Assembly (NCBI GenBank): GCA_003255025.1
Contig: QANY01002420.1
Location: forward strand, 1,383,543-1,447,542
From: Datisca glomerata
Lineage: Eukaryota; Streptophyta; Magnoliopsida; Cucurbitales; Datiscaceae
Reading direction: 5' to 3'
DNA: 64,000 nt
Below the pieces are notes generated by a model. That model saw nothing but the letters and a program-made list of their open reading frames with translations, was not told the DNA's origin and ran no database searches. This document shows positions 46,407 through 58,199 of the stretch, in pieces. The first letter of the stretch is position 1, and the number at the start of each line of letters is the position of its first letter. Position numbers and translations under genes: made by a program.

Positions 46407-49400
46407 ATGACAGTTCTTGTCAATATTGTTTCACCATCTTTCTGGAATACTATCAATATTCCCTCTAAACTTCAGAACAATGGAACAAAAGTTTATGTTG
46501 GTAATAAAGCTTCAACAGGGTATTCTATCAAAAGGAACTCTCGTTTAATTATAAAATGTTCCGCAGATATAGACATAAATGATTTTCCAGTTGGGTTTAA
46601 GATTGGTGGATCTATGTCAGCTATTCAGGTAATTCTGCTATTTATTTCGAGTGTCATTAAAGTTTCAGTATTTAACAATTTATACTATTAAAATTATGAA
46701 TTCAAATGATAACCCTTAATATCAGAAATATTTAAAAATTTCCTTCTTGAATTCATTTTTTTCACTTTATTATTTGAAAAAACAAAGAAAAAAAGATAAC
46801 GGTTTATAAAAAGAACTCTTTTCCTTTTATTTTTACGCTGTCTCCATATCCAACACAGAGATCCAAAATCGAACACAGAGCTCCAAAATCGAACACAGAG
46901 GGTTCCAATTGAAGATGAAACAACTAAGAAGAAGAAAAAACTGGAAATACAAAGAGCTGGTGGGAGAAGAGATAGAAAGAGATTTGGGTTTCTCTCTCCA
47001 GTAAAAGGAGACTCTCTCTCTCTATATGAACACTTGATAAAAAGTGTGAAAAAAAACTGTCTTTTTATCAACTAATCCTATTTCACTTGAGGGAGTACTA
47101 TAATTTTTTTTTTTTTTTTACTTTTGCTTACGAAAATCTAGGAAACCCAGAAATGGCAGAGGAGGCATCAATGTTTCTTTGCTCAGCTCCCTTAATTATT
47201 TGATGACTGTTAGAATTTAGGAGTCAAAATTGATAATTCCTAAACATTTAAGAGTATATGATGCCGAATTCATATTTTAGGAGTAGGAATTGCTTAAACA
47301 CTAAAACTGTAAAGTACAATTTGGATTTAACCCATTTCTTATGAGTCTTTGTTTCGACTTTTCAAGTTTAATTATAGAAAAATAATGTTATGGATTTTTA
47401 TTTTTATTCGGGAAATGGTAATTATCAAGTGTGAGATGGTCTACTTTAAATCTATATGCAGTCAGAGAGTGAAGCCAGTGCTGGAGGGAGAGGACCAAGC
47501 ACTCTTGATGAACCAATAGCAGGGCTAGCTGGAGCCCAATCCTTGTACAAATATAATGTTGGTTTCTCTCTTCGTATTACAGAAGACATCATCTCTGTCT
47601 CCCTACGTGCTTTGTAAATAAAAAGTCTTGTAATAAAAATAGACGAGACTGATCAATTGTTGCTTGACACGCAGGAAGATGTACTCTGCTTGAAGAACAT
47701 GAATGCAAACGGCTACAGATTTTCCATTTCTTGGAGTAGATTATTTCCAAGTATGTATAACTTTTATTACGGAGGGTAAAATTGCAGTTGAACCCCTATA
47801 GCTTTTGCTTTGGTTTGTCATTTTAATCTCTACAATTTCAACTTCCAGTTTAGTCCCTCTCTTATAGATCACACCTAGCAATTAACAATGCCTCCATCAA
47901 CAACTGTCAAGTGAGCCCAATTGTTCAAAGCAATTGCTTTAAATTGGTATTAAAGAAAATAGACCAATGTCAGATTCAGTTTTGGTGGTTGTTTCAATTT
48001 TTTTTTATAAATGAAATATTTTGGACCTTGAAATGTCTTGTTCTAGGGATCCCAACTTGGGATCTTGGGTAGTTGGGCTATTTTCAATGAAAGAGTAGGA
48101 GGAGAGCTTGAGCTTGGACCTGGGCTATTTGTTATTTTGTTATGGGTAATGGACTAATGAAATAGAGTCTGGTTCGCTTTTCTCAAATTTTTGCCCATTC
48201 CAGACGAAACTGACCAATTCCGGACGAAACGCACCAAAATTTTGGACGAAAAATCTCACCCTCTTATCGTTCTGGTTAAGTTAATTTTCACATAATGTGC
48301 GTCTTGATTGTGGATTTTTTTTGTGAATTTAATTTATAGCCGGAGAAGTCAGTGATGCAACGCTAAATAAAGATGGACTCATCTTCTATCAGAATTTCTT
48401 GACTCAACTAGTGCTCAATGGTGAGAAATTGCTTCACTTATGAAGTTGTTATTTTCTGCCAGTTTTTCCAATCTTTATGGTTTTTGTGAATTTTTAATAT
48501 AAGATTTGTATAACTTCTTGTAGGTATTGAGCCTTTTGTGACTTTATTCCACTTTGACATGCCTCAAGCTTTATTAACAAAATATAATGGAGCAATGAGT
48601 CCCCAGTTTGTGTAGGTTTTCCTCATCTTTTGTTTTTAAATTTATAAACTATTATCGTTTCTATCATTAACATTTATTATTAGTAAAATGTATTTATTTT
48701 CTCTTTATTAATCTCAGGGATGATTTTAATGCATATGCCGAATTTTGTTTTAAGACGTTTGGAGATAAAGTAAAAAATTGGATGACACTTAATCAACCAC
48801 ATATTTGGAGCTCAGTTCTATATAAATTGGAGATGGACGCTTTTGATCATGGAACTTATCCCTACCGCGTTGGTTACCATCTCTTAAAAGCTCATGCTAC
48901 TGCGTACAATACTTATAAAACAAAATACAAGGTATGCTAAATTATTTGGTTTATGAATATTTAATTGAAGAATAACCAATGACATGCTTATTAAATTTTA
49001 GATTAAAGATTTGGATTAAGGATTTAAATTTAAGATTTAGATTGAATATTTGAATTTATGATTTGTAATATAGTGATGGGTTACACACAAATTTTTAAAA
49101 TTTATTTTAATAAACACTGAATTTAGATTATAAATCTAAATTTTAAGATTTGTATTCCTAATTTATCCGGTAAACATGGCTTGGCTTGAATAACAATATA
49201 TTCATTGTTTTGTTGATTTAACTTTTTTGTAATGAAGTTTGTTTTTGTCGCTTAGCGATTCCAAAATGGGAAAGTTGGCTTGTCATTGAACGCGCAATGG
49301 TTTTTCGCCTTTTCACCTTCACGTCCGGATAAAGATGCCGCAAGAAGAGCTTGGGACTTCATGGTTGGATGGTAATAAAATATAACATAAAAGTTTATAT

Positions 49401-51579
49401 TAATAAAAAACAATATAGCAATATCAAATTATTTTTTTTCATTTTATTTACACCAATAAATATTATAGTAAAACAAATATTTACAAAAGCATTAGTATGG
49501 GTGTGAATAAAATGAAATAGGAATCGTTGGAATTAATTTCTTATATTTCCATCTGTTAAAATAGTTGATGTTACGTATTACTAAAATATATACCTTACTA
49601 AATTATAGAACCTCACTACTTAGGAAGAATTATAAAAATGAGCCGATTTTCAACTCAAACTACAAAAATGATTGGATTTTTTTTAAATCGTCGGAAGAAT
49701 GCAAACAATTTATTTGTAATTTTATAAATAAATTATTTACTTCAGTCGTTTTTGCAAAACAAAAAATCAGCTATTTTTACAATTTGAGTTAGATAGCTGA
49801 ATTTTTATTGTCCTGTTTTTTCTTATGGGCTGCCAATTATATCATAATATTATGGGTGATCATCAAGAATATGTCATTTTTAAGAAAAAAATGATTAAGG
49901 ATGAAATAAAAAAAAATAATAACCATCCAATAACCATCCAAATTTAAAAAAAAATAAAAAATTCACACAAAAAATCGTCTTCAACGCGTGCCAACGAAGT
50001 TTTAAATTTCTCTGTAAAGTTTATATAATATATACTGAAGAAATCTAAGTACCGATATGCCTACGCACGAGACACTCTTTCCAGTAGGAGTAATTTTTTT
50101 TAAATCACGTCTAAAAGCTATTTTTGATATTTTGTTTATATTTGTGACTATTAATTTATCAAGATTACTATTATATTATTGGTTTTAAACCCACATATAA
50201 GATTGGGTTCTTGATTTTTTTAGGTTCTTGGATCCACTTGTGTACGGAAATTACCCTTTCAACATGATATCAATAGCGAGAGAAAGGCTTCCCCAGTTGA
50301 CCGAAGAAGACCAAAAAGCGATCAAAGGTTCCTTTGATTTCATTGGCATCAATTACTACACGTCATCTTTTGTAAGTGCCCTTCCCATGCCACACCCGGA
50401 TGGTCAGGTCGACTTCGACACTGACCATTTCTTGGAAAGGTCAGGTATGTTATTGTATATCCATTTTCTTTGACCAATTCCATTTTGTATTTCCGTACCG
50501 CCAAGGATTCACCCAACCATTCAATTGCTCTGTCTAACTTTTCTCCCTTCCTCACTTTTTTTTTTACTTATAACAGAAGAAAATTATGCTGGACAATCGA
50601 TTGGGCCAGTGGTACGTGACATTTTGCAAATTTCGACATGCGAAAATTTTCTAATTGGTGCATGCATACCTAACTTAATATGTCCTATTGCCGATTGTAG
50701 GCGGAAGGAAACGCCACAATGCGAGTTTGTCCTGTAGGGTTATATAAGATTTTGAAATTCCTCCAAAATGAATACAATAATCCTCTGGTTTACATCACAG
50801 AAAATGGTAATTTTCCTGATCTACTTTATATTTTTTACCTCCTCTTTTTTTGTTGTTACGAGGAATTAATTAAGCCCTTGTTAGACGACATTGGGTTAAC
50901 ATTTCATTACTGGAAATTAATTTAAGTTTTAATATATATCTTCTTGAACAGGATATCCACAATTAAGGGACGATGATCTTGCTATATCGGAAGCTTTGGT
51001 GGATGATGTGCGAATTCAGTTCATAAAAGACCATCTCAGTTACATTTTCAAAGCCAAAAAGTATGAACAACTAACCCACACCCAAATTCTTTAGTATTCT
51101 ATACCTGTAACAGCGGTGCTAGGAATTTCCCATCTTAAAAAACATGCTTCGAATTTGTGTTACATTTTTTCCTGCTAATTATTTACCACTCCCACACTCT
51201 CTCTCACTCTCTAGTTTTACTTTGTACACGCAGAGAGGGATCCAACGTGGATGGATATTTCTACTGGAATCTTATGGATTGCGTAGAATTAACAGATAGA
51301 GACAAGATTCGTTTTGGGTTGAATTACACCGATTACAGTAACAACTACAACAGAATCCCCAAGAAATCAGCAAATTGGCTTAAAATCATCCTTGGCCGAG
51401 TCCAGGCTAGAGCTCCAGTGACGCCTGTAGAACCAGTGGTGCCTTTGCCGGTACCGCCGACAACTCCAGTAGATGTTGTACCTCCCATACTGCCTATAAC
51501 TCCGGTTGTTCCAGTACAGCCTGCAGCTACAGTAGAGACTACACCTCCGATAGAGAGCTTACCTACTGGATTAAATTAG
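46407..51579 (+). CDS. Glycoside hydrolase family 1 (beta-glucosidase-like), 12 exons, intact
   Basis: Exon model: 46407-46628, 47462-47557, 47675-47750, 48340-48420, 48524-48611, 48718-48931, 49256-49371, 50224-50444, 50577-50611, 50701-50806, 50952-51060, 51234-51579. All introns are GT/AG; the phases join without a stop, giving 1710 nt (569 residues). GH1 retaining enzymes cleave beta-glycosides with two glutamates. Seen: [15 protein letters not shown] (residues 60-74, glycone-binding Gln kept), [21 protein letters not shown] (His168 kept), TLNQP (Q214 where the family has the acid/base Glu), [15 protein letters not shown] (nucleophile Glu417), and [10 protein letters not shown] in place of WSLLDNFEW (Glu473 kept, Trp replaced by Leu474). 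Residues 1-60 are Ser/Asn/Lys-rich ending IIKCSA, plastid transit peptide-like. A roughly 55-residue Pro/Val/Thr tail follows the GH1 fold. Segments after exon 2 and after TLNQP are shorter than usual. Myrosinases also have Gln at the acid/base site; substrate here is unknown. Confidence 0.85.
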
Positions 51580-52370
51580 GAAAACCCACCAATTCTTATC
51601 TTTTGTTAAGAAAGGAAAAGATGTTAAATTTTGGCCAAATAAATTGGGTGCCTTGATTGTGTTAGTGTTGGTACTTGCATGCTTGGTTTCTCGTTTGTTA
51701 ATAAGTACTTCACAAATTTTATTGCCATAAAATTTATGCATCAAAGTGTTGGAAATTTTGGATGAAGAAATTGTAGATGGATGAAGATTTTAGTGAATGA
51801 GACACCAACGATGATTCATCTCAGAACTCCAAAATACAAAAATATCATTGAAGTATTAATTTTACATCGGTATGGTATCCAATAAAATACAAACGTAATT
51901 TTAGCAAAGTAATGGTAAGTAAGGGAAAAGTGAATGTATGCCTTTCAAGTGAGGAGGGAACAATCTATTTATAGTAGCTTGGAGATGGAATCTTAGCCCA
52001 TCTACAAAGATATTTTTGGGAATTTGAACGGGGACACATTTTACCTAAATATTCTGGCCATTTATGATTAGTTACTTTATTATGAGAACTTATCGAATCT
52101 TTTTGCTTGGAGGCAAAGAGCTTCCTTACGGGAGAACTCCTTGATGTCTTCCTAAGATCAAGAGAGATCTTTCTTTGACAGTAAATAGGACAAGCCTCAA
52201 TCGCTGTGACGTGCCTCAATCGCTGTGACGTGCCTCAATCTCGGTAATGGGTGAGGGTCCAAACCCTATTGGCCTAGCACTTGTGTCTCTCTCCCGAATT
52301 TGGGTTGGAATCTCCTCGTAAGTTAGGTCTTCACGTAGCTAGAGAGGCTTGGATGCTTTGTAGTTAGCTA
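51580..52370. other. GH1 3' region and unassigned, possibly LTR-like DNA
   Basis: A polyadenylation-type AATAAA lies at 51638-51643, about 60 bases after the GH1 stop. Beyond it, 51749-52370 has a CTATAAATAG box on the minus strand (about 51967-51976) and a TGTTGGAA-type edge at 51749, suggestive of an LTR, but no partner was found. A 19-base unit ('gcctcaatcgctgtgacgt') is repeated 2.5 times at 52194-52240. Confidence 0.4.
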
Positions 52371-54780
52371 TCCATCCAACTTTACTTGTTTCTTTAATTC
52401 TATATTTCCAATTCGACTCTTTTTCTTGAAAGATGTGGGTGAGGCTCCATGTCCAAGACCTTTATTTCGCTCGAAAACTTATTCAACTATCTCTTATTTG
52501 GTGCGAGGTGTGGCATCCTCAGCGATAGAATCATTCTGTAAAGCACGCATGTGTTCCTGTAACATCACAATGAACCAACTTCAAGATAAATATATTCATA
52601 AATCAGAAAGTATTGAAAAAACATCCAGCAAAATTCGATTCAAAGTGATACCCCCAACACCCACACACACTGAAATTAACAATACTTATTAGACAATGAG
52701 CATCAATAGAAAGTATTCAAAAAACATCTAGCATGCTCAAATACAAAGTTATAATCCCCCCCCCCCCACACACACACATTGAAACTAACACTATTATCTT
52801 AGACAATGAGCATCAATCTGAAAATATTTAAAAAGCATATAACATGCTCAAATATAAAGTTATAACCCTCAAAATTAAAACTAAGACTATTATCTTTAGA
52901 CAATAAACATTATCAGAAAGTATTCAAAGTCCGATTCAAAGTGATATCCCCCAACATCCATACACACTGGAACTAACAATATTTATTAGACAATGAGCAT
53001 CAATAAAAAAAGTATTCAAAAAGCATCTAGCACGCTCAAATACAAAGTTATAACCCTCGCCTTCCACACACATATTGAAACTAACACTATTATATTAGAC
53101 AATGAGCAGCAATAAGAAAGTATTCAGAAAACATCTAGCATGCTCAAATACAAAGTTATAACGCTCTCCCCAAAGGAAATTAAAACTAACATTATTATCT
53201 TTAGACAAGGACCGTCATAAAATAATATTAAAAAATCATCTAGCACGCTGAGATACAAAGTGATAAGACCTCCCCCCAACACCCATACACACTAAAACTA
53301 ACAATATTTATTAGACAATGAGCATCAATCAGAAAGTATTCAGAAATCATGTAGCACGCTCAAATACAAAGTTATAACCCCCTACACACATTGAAACTAA
53401 CACTATTATCTTAGACACATCAATCAGAAAGTATTCAAAATGCATCAAGCATGCTCAAATGTAAAGTGTTAACCCCCCCTACACACACATTGAAACTAAC
53501 ACTATTATCTTAGACAATGAGTATCAATCAGAAAGTATACAAAAAACATCTAACAGAATTTGATACAAAAGTGATACCCCCCTGACACACACATTGAAAC
53601 TAACACTATTATCTTAGACAATAAGCATCAATTAGAAAGTATTCAAAAAGCATCTAACACGCTCAAATATAATGTGATAACCCCCTTCCACCCCCCCCAC
53701 ACACACACACATTGAAACTAACATTATTATCTTAGACAATGAACATCAATCAGAAAGTATTCAAAAAATATCAAACATAATTTGATACAAAGTGATACCC
53801 CCCACACAAACTAACACTATTACCTTAGACAACGAGCATCAATAAGAAAGTATTCAAAAATAATTTTAGATTGATCACTCACATATCTTTCTTGAGCCGT
53901 ATCAATCTGCCAACCTTTTTAACACTGGAATGCATATTGTAAAACATTTCAATTCGAGTAGGTGCTACCTAGTTGAAGCTTCCTATCTAAAATATAACAA
54001 AAGTTGAGTTGTTAATTATTATATCAACATTATTAAGAGTACTAAAATAATATTTTGATTCACATCACGAAATTGATGATCAAGAAAAGATACATTCCCT
54101 TCATTATGATTGTATAAAAGATTTTGACAGTTTTGAGCATTGATTTTTTAGCATGTACATAGTAAATGAGTTTTATGACTGAAATAATTAGTCAAATAAT
54201 GAAAGTATAATATATAAGCTTTGATAATAGGAATTACCCCAAACTTCTCCATCTCCCAAACTGTGCTTAGTTAATCCTAATCATCCTGTGATACACCCAT
54301 ATAAGGATGTCGTCGTGCTACTATTGGATCTTTAAATTTTTTATAAGCAATGTGTACTTGTATCTCTTGTACGTGTTTGCTGCTTGAAATTTAATCTAAT
54401 CGATCATAGTATTACTGGTCGATTCAAAAGTAAAATAGACCTGCAAAAGTTTTTTACTATCAGTCACGCAATAAGAAAAATATAACAATAAATAGATATA
54501 TCATTATTAGCTATAGCCTATCAATTATAACTACCAGGAATTCTTCAGACACATTGGACCCTACCCTCATATTGAAGTGATATGAATTCTGGTACGAGGG
54601 CACCAATCGCAAGGTTGAATTGGACGGTCCATTATCCAACAGGTCTAACAACACTGGGAGGAGCGGTATCGATTGGTAATTTTTCTAAATGGCCCACTAA
54701 CCTCTCCAACTCAATCTCTCTTATTGGCCCACGAACCTTTCTCACACTCCCCGAAGAAGATGAAGCCCCTACAACAAAAA
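52370..54780 (-). pseudogene. CACTA Transposase_24-type (TNPA-like) ORF
   Basis: Minus-strand exon-like pieces occur in family order. 54777-54540: RGPIREIELERL, a VVRPVG stretch, then FNLAIGALVPEFISLQYEG. 54400-54235: TYKRYKYTLL, then ARRHPYMGVSQDD and WEMEKFG. About 53990-53880: PTRIEMFYNMHSSVKK. 52560-52370: IAEDATPRT and GLGHGASPTSFKKKS. These match the plant CACTA protein family PF03004 (Transposase_24), usually 300-500 residues. Several stops (for example after PVG and within QDD-D-L) make it a pseudogene. The intron before the last piece holds the minisatellite below. Confidence 0.7.
52565..53865 (-). repeat. About 105-bp minisatellite, about 12 units, in a CACTA intron
   Basis: Units contain 'attgaaactaacactattatcttagacaatgagcatcaatcagaaagtattcaaaaagcatctagcacgctcaaatacaaagttataac' followed by a C-rich/CA-rich stretch of variable length (up to 12 Cs near 52760). 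Unit length varies around 95-120 bases. An acceptor-like 'gatgttacag' (minus strand, near 52557) separates the array from the next coding piece. Confidence 0.8.
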
Positions 54781-55915
54781 AAAAAAGAATAAGAAACTAT
54801 TATAATAAGAACTATTATAAAGTGTATATACCTGTTTGGGAACAATCTTCATCAGTAAAAGATCTACAACATGATCTAGATTTGGAAGATGAGTATTTCT
54901 TCTAGGAGACATTAACCCGCATAAAGATAAATGATATGAAAGAAGATCCTAAACATGTTATTGCTTATAATTGCATGTATGAGTAGTGAGATGTAGATAT
55001 CTAGGGTAGAGTTAAACCATTTACTGAAAACTCGTCTAGAAATGGTTGGTGGTCTGCCTTTCAGTACTAATTGGAGAAATATGTAAGTGAATGCATTAAT
55101 TTGGACACCAGACACTTGTTACATCTAGGTATCTTACATTTAATAGAAAAATTTTGTTCTATCCAGATTAATACCAATCCCACCCATTCATGACTAAATT
55201 TTGACCAATTAACAAACTACCAAAACTACTTGGATACAAATAAGATCTTATTGCATCTAAACATATAAATATTAAATAATCTAACTAATAATATAAACTT
55301 GGTAAAATAAATGTTATTGTTATTGCACCCAACCTAAAAAAAAGTAAAAAGTAGAAAGAAAGAATTAAAGAAACTTAATCATCAGATGATGAAATTGGCA
55401 GTGCTATTGACTCCCACCAATTTGACTTCCCATTAACACCCAAAATTTTACATCCCCAAGAGAAATGGCATCTTAAGTAGCAGATTAACACAAATTCAGT
55501 TACAACCTAGTTTAAAGTCAAGTTGAAGATTCTATGTCAGGCCTCACCAAAATTGAAGTCAAGAAAATTACAGATTACATATGGGACCGCAAGAATTTAA
55601 GAGTAAATTGCTTGTTTATCTTCGATATACCCACTTCCTACTTGACAAGTCCTAATTCTTACTTCAAAATTTTGGGACCACAAGAATCGATTTCTCAAAA
55701 ATCACTATAAGTACAAAACTCTAACTTTTAATTGGCAGAAAGAATATGTGAAAAAGAATAAGAAGTAAGAGGTTTGCTCACCTAACCCTTGGTGGCCAAC
55801 GACGGAGAAGAAGAGAAAGGCCAGCTCGGCGACAATCGATAACAAACGACAACAATGAAGGAGCTCTGCCGTGGGGGTGGGAGGGGAAATCGATTCTACG
55901 CGTTGTGATGAGAGT
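53990..55915. other. Non-coding parts of the CACTA element
   Basis: Apart from the coding pieces near 54235-54780 this stretch is AT-rich intron or leader. A leader-like segment with 'caccaagggttaggtgagc' (minus strand, about 55780) could hold a splice donor. No other gene was recognised; the 107-codon plus-strand ORF at 54582 is the antisense shadow of the Transposase_24 segment. Confidence 0.5.
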
Positions 55916-56234
55916 TGAGGGAAGTGAGAGGCTTTTATTGTTCTGGTGAAACACCATTGTTTTATTTGACAATCTATTACGACAAAGATAATAATTGGTC
56001 GGTGAAAGTTCTACTTTGGCCGACCAACCTATTATTTGGTTTCCAAAACTATTACTTTTACAGACGAATTTTGATTATTCGTCGGCAAAAGCTTGAGAAA
56101 AATTTGACGTGCCCCTCTTTTCCTTTCCCATATAAAATATCAGGGTCTTTGGTGACCAACAAAAATATTGGTCGTCAAATGATGCTTTTAGCTATGAAAT
56201 TAACTTCGTGACTAAAAGTTTCATCGCTAAAAGA

Positions 56235-56250
56235 GGCTTTTCTTGTAGTG
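56235..56250 (-). repeat. CACTA terminal inverted repeat end
   Basis: The minus strand reads CACTACAAGAAAAGCC starting at 56250. CACTACAAGAAAA is the standard plant CACTA terminus. It is directly followed at 56251 by Gypsy integrase coding sequence. Confidence 0.85.
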
Positions 56251-56640
56251 CGTTCAACCTTCACTTTTTGACAAGTAAGACATTGCCCTAAAATTTTTTC
56301 CATATCTCGCTTTATATTGTTCCACCAAAAATGCTTACGCAGGATCTGATACATTTTTGTACTCCCGAGTGGATTGAGTAAGGAGTAGTGTGAGCTTCTA
56401 TAAGAATCTCCCCTTTTAGCTCCTTAATATTAGATGCAACAAATCTATTGTTGAATGTAAGTACTTTATCTCGGGAAACTAAAAAATCTTCCTTTTTCTC
56501 GTTCCTAAAAATTATGATGTGATCTTTCCTAATGACGGAACTTCATTCTGTGCATCATGTATCCTATCTTGAAGCATAGGTTGCATCATCAACTAGAAGT
56601 ATAGGTTGGATCATCATTTTGTGCATCATGTATCCTATCT
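56251..56640 (-). pseudogene. Gypsy integrase N-terminal (HHCC zinc) fragment
   Basis: The minus strand gives, upstream to downstream, IKELKGEILIEAH, TTPYSIHSG, TKMYQILRKHFWW, NNIKRDMEKILG and QCLTCQKVKVER. This is the classic Gypsy H2C2 zinc-binding domain: His in EAH and SIH, Cys pair in CLTC. One frameshift lies between HSG and TKM. It is cut by the CACTA end at 56250, before the DDE core. Near 56560-56690 a 'gcatcatgtatcctatcttgaa' motif is repeated about three times. Confidence 0.85.
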
Positions 56641-56719
56641 TGAAACATAAGTTGATCATCATTCTATGCATCAAGTATTATTCTCGTTCTAAAATGTTGA
56701 AGTCGCGGCCTTCATTTAC

Positions 56720-57240
56720 TTAACCTTTCCTTTACTCAGTTTTTCTTTACTGAGTTTTTCTTTTCTCAGCTTTTCTTTTCTCGGCTTTACTTTTTTCGGA
56801 TACTTTTCTATTCTGCTCTGAAGTTCTTTACTCAACTTTTTTCTGTTCTGAAGTTTTTCCTCAACTTCTTTTCTGAAGTTCTTTCCTTAACTCTTTTCTT
56901 TTCTGAAGTTCTTTCCTTAACTCTTTTCTTTTCTGAAGTTCTTTCCTCAACTTCTTTTCTTTTCTGAAGTTCTTTCCCCAACTTCTTTTCAGAAAAGAAG
57001 TTCTTTCCTCAACTTTTTTTCTTTTCTGCTCTAAAATTCTTTCCTCAACTTTTCTTCTTTTATGCTCTGAAATTCTTTCCTCAACTTCTTTTTTTCTGTT
57101 ATGAAGATTTTCCCTTTCTTAAGACATTTATTTTTCTATTCTTTAGACTTTCCCGTTCTGAAAACATTTCATTTTCCATTCTGAAGTCTGAGGATGTTTT
57201 CTTCTACGTTCTTTCAGAGTTTCCCGTTCTAAGAACGTTA
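56720..57240 (-). repeat. Pyrimidine-rich array, about 31-34-bp units
   Basis: Repeats of 'ttctttcctcaacttcttttcttttctgaag' occupy this stretch. A short palindromic 'ttcttttcagaaaagaa' occurs near 56988. It corresponds to the GA-rich parts of copy 1. Confidence 0.75.
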
Positions 57241-58150
57241 GATGATCCCAAGGACTTAGGCTCCTTCATTGGAACCATGACCCCTTTTTCATTTTGAGAG
57301 GGACTTATGAACTGCCCATTTTTTTTTAGAGGAAGACTTAGGTTCAAATAAAGAACTATGCCTCATTTTACTTGAAGAGGGACTTACGAACTACCCATTT
57401 TCTTTTGAGAAGAAGACTTAGGTTCAAATAAAGAACCATGACCCCATTTTTACTTTGAGAGGGACTTATGAACTACTCATTTTCTTTTGAGAGGATGACT
57501 TGGGTTCAAATAAAAAATCATGGCCCCAGTTTTACTTTGAGAGGGACTTACAAACTACCAATTTTCTTTTTAGAGGAGGACTTAGGTTCAAATAAAGAAC
57601 CATGATCTCATTTTTACTTCCTTATGACAATAACGTTCGCAGACATTCCAAAGGACTTAGGCTCCTTCCGCGGAACCATGACCCCGTTTTGATTTCCTTC
57701 TAAGAATGAAGTATGTAGACGCTCCCAAGGACTTAGGCTCCTTCAGTAGAACCATGACCCTATTTTGATTTCCTTCTAAGAGTAAGACTTATGAATTGTC
57801 CATTCCAAGGACTTACGCCTTTAGTTCCTTCTAAGAGTAGGACTTATGAATTTCCCCTCCCAAGAATTTACGGCCTTAGTTCATTCTGAGAGTAAGCCTT
57901 ATGAATTGCCCCTCCCAAGGACTCACACCCTTAGTTCCTTCTGAGAGTAGTGCTTATGCATTGCTCCTCCCAAGGACTCACACCCTTAGTTCCTTCTCAG
58001 AGTAGGACTTATGAATTGCCCCTCCCAAGGACTCATGCCCTTAGTTCCTTATGGAGTAGGACTTATGAACTGCCCCTTCCAAAGACTTACGCCCTTAGTT
58101 CCTTTAGAGAACATGACTTACGAACTGCCTACTCTCAAGGACTCACGCCC
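57240..58150 (-). repeat. Two tandem arrays with about 80-bp and 55-bp units
   Basis: 57270-57610 has about four units of 80-82 bases with 'gacttaggttcaaataaagaaccatgacccc' (anchors 57335, 57415, 57497 and 57579). 57780-58150 has about six units of 55-56 bases with 'cccaaggactcacacccttagttccttctgagagtagg' (anchors 57913, 57969 and 58024). The first array matches the linker at 11880-11950 of copy 1 in reverse orientation. Confidence 0.8.
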
Positions 58151-58199
58151 TAATTTTCATTGTTCTTGAAGAAGAGAGAAAGCTAACGCCAAGTATTTG

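Larger units (their letters stand above)
52370..56250 (-). mobile_element. CACTA (En/Spm) transposon, one end only
   Basis: On the minus strand it begins at 56250 with CACTACAAGAAAAGCC, the canonical CACTA terminus. Subterminal motifs follow ('gaccaa...ttggtcg', 'cgacgaat'; about 55980-56215), then a leader, and further down a degenerate Transposase_24-type ORF (54780-52370). No second CACTACAAGAAA terminus was found on the left, so that end is truncated or mutated. No TNP2-type transposase was seen. Confidence 0.75.

Noticed and set aside
53500..53720. Long C-runs and CA repeats as a possible sequencing artefact
   Set aside because: They recur at the same position in each minisatellite unit with different lengths, so they look like real unstable parts of the repeat, although exact run lengths may be unreliable.
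54582..54905. 107-codon plus-strand ORF (starting MNSGTRAP)
   Set aside because: The minus strand of the same stretch reads as Transposase_24 with clear family motifs, so the plus ORF is its antisense shadow.
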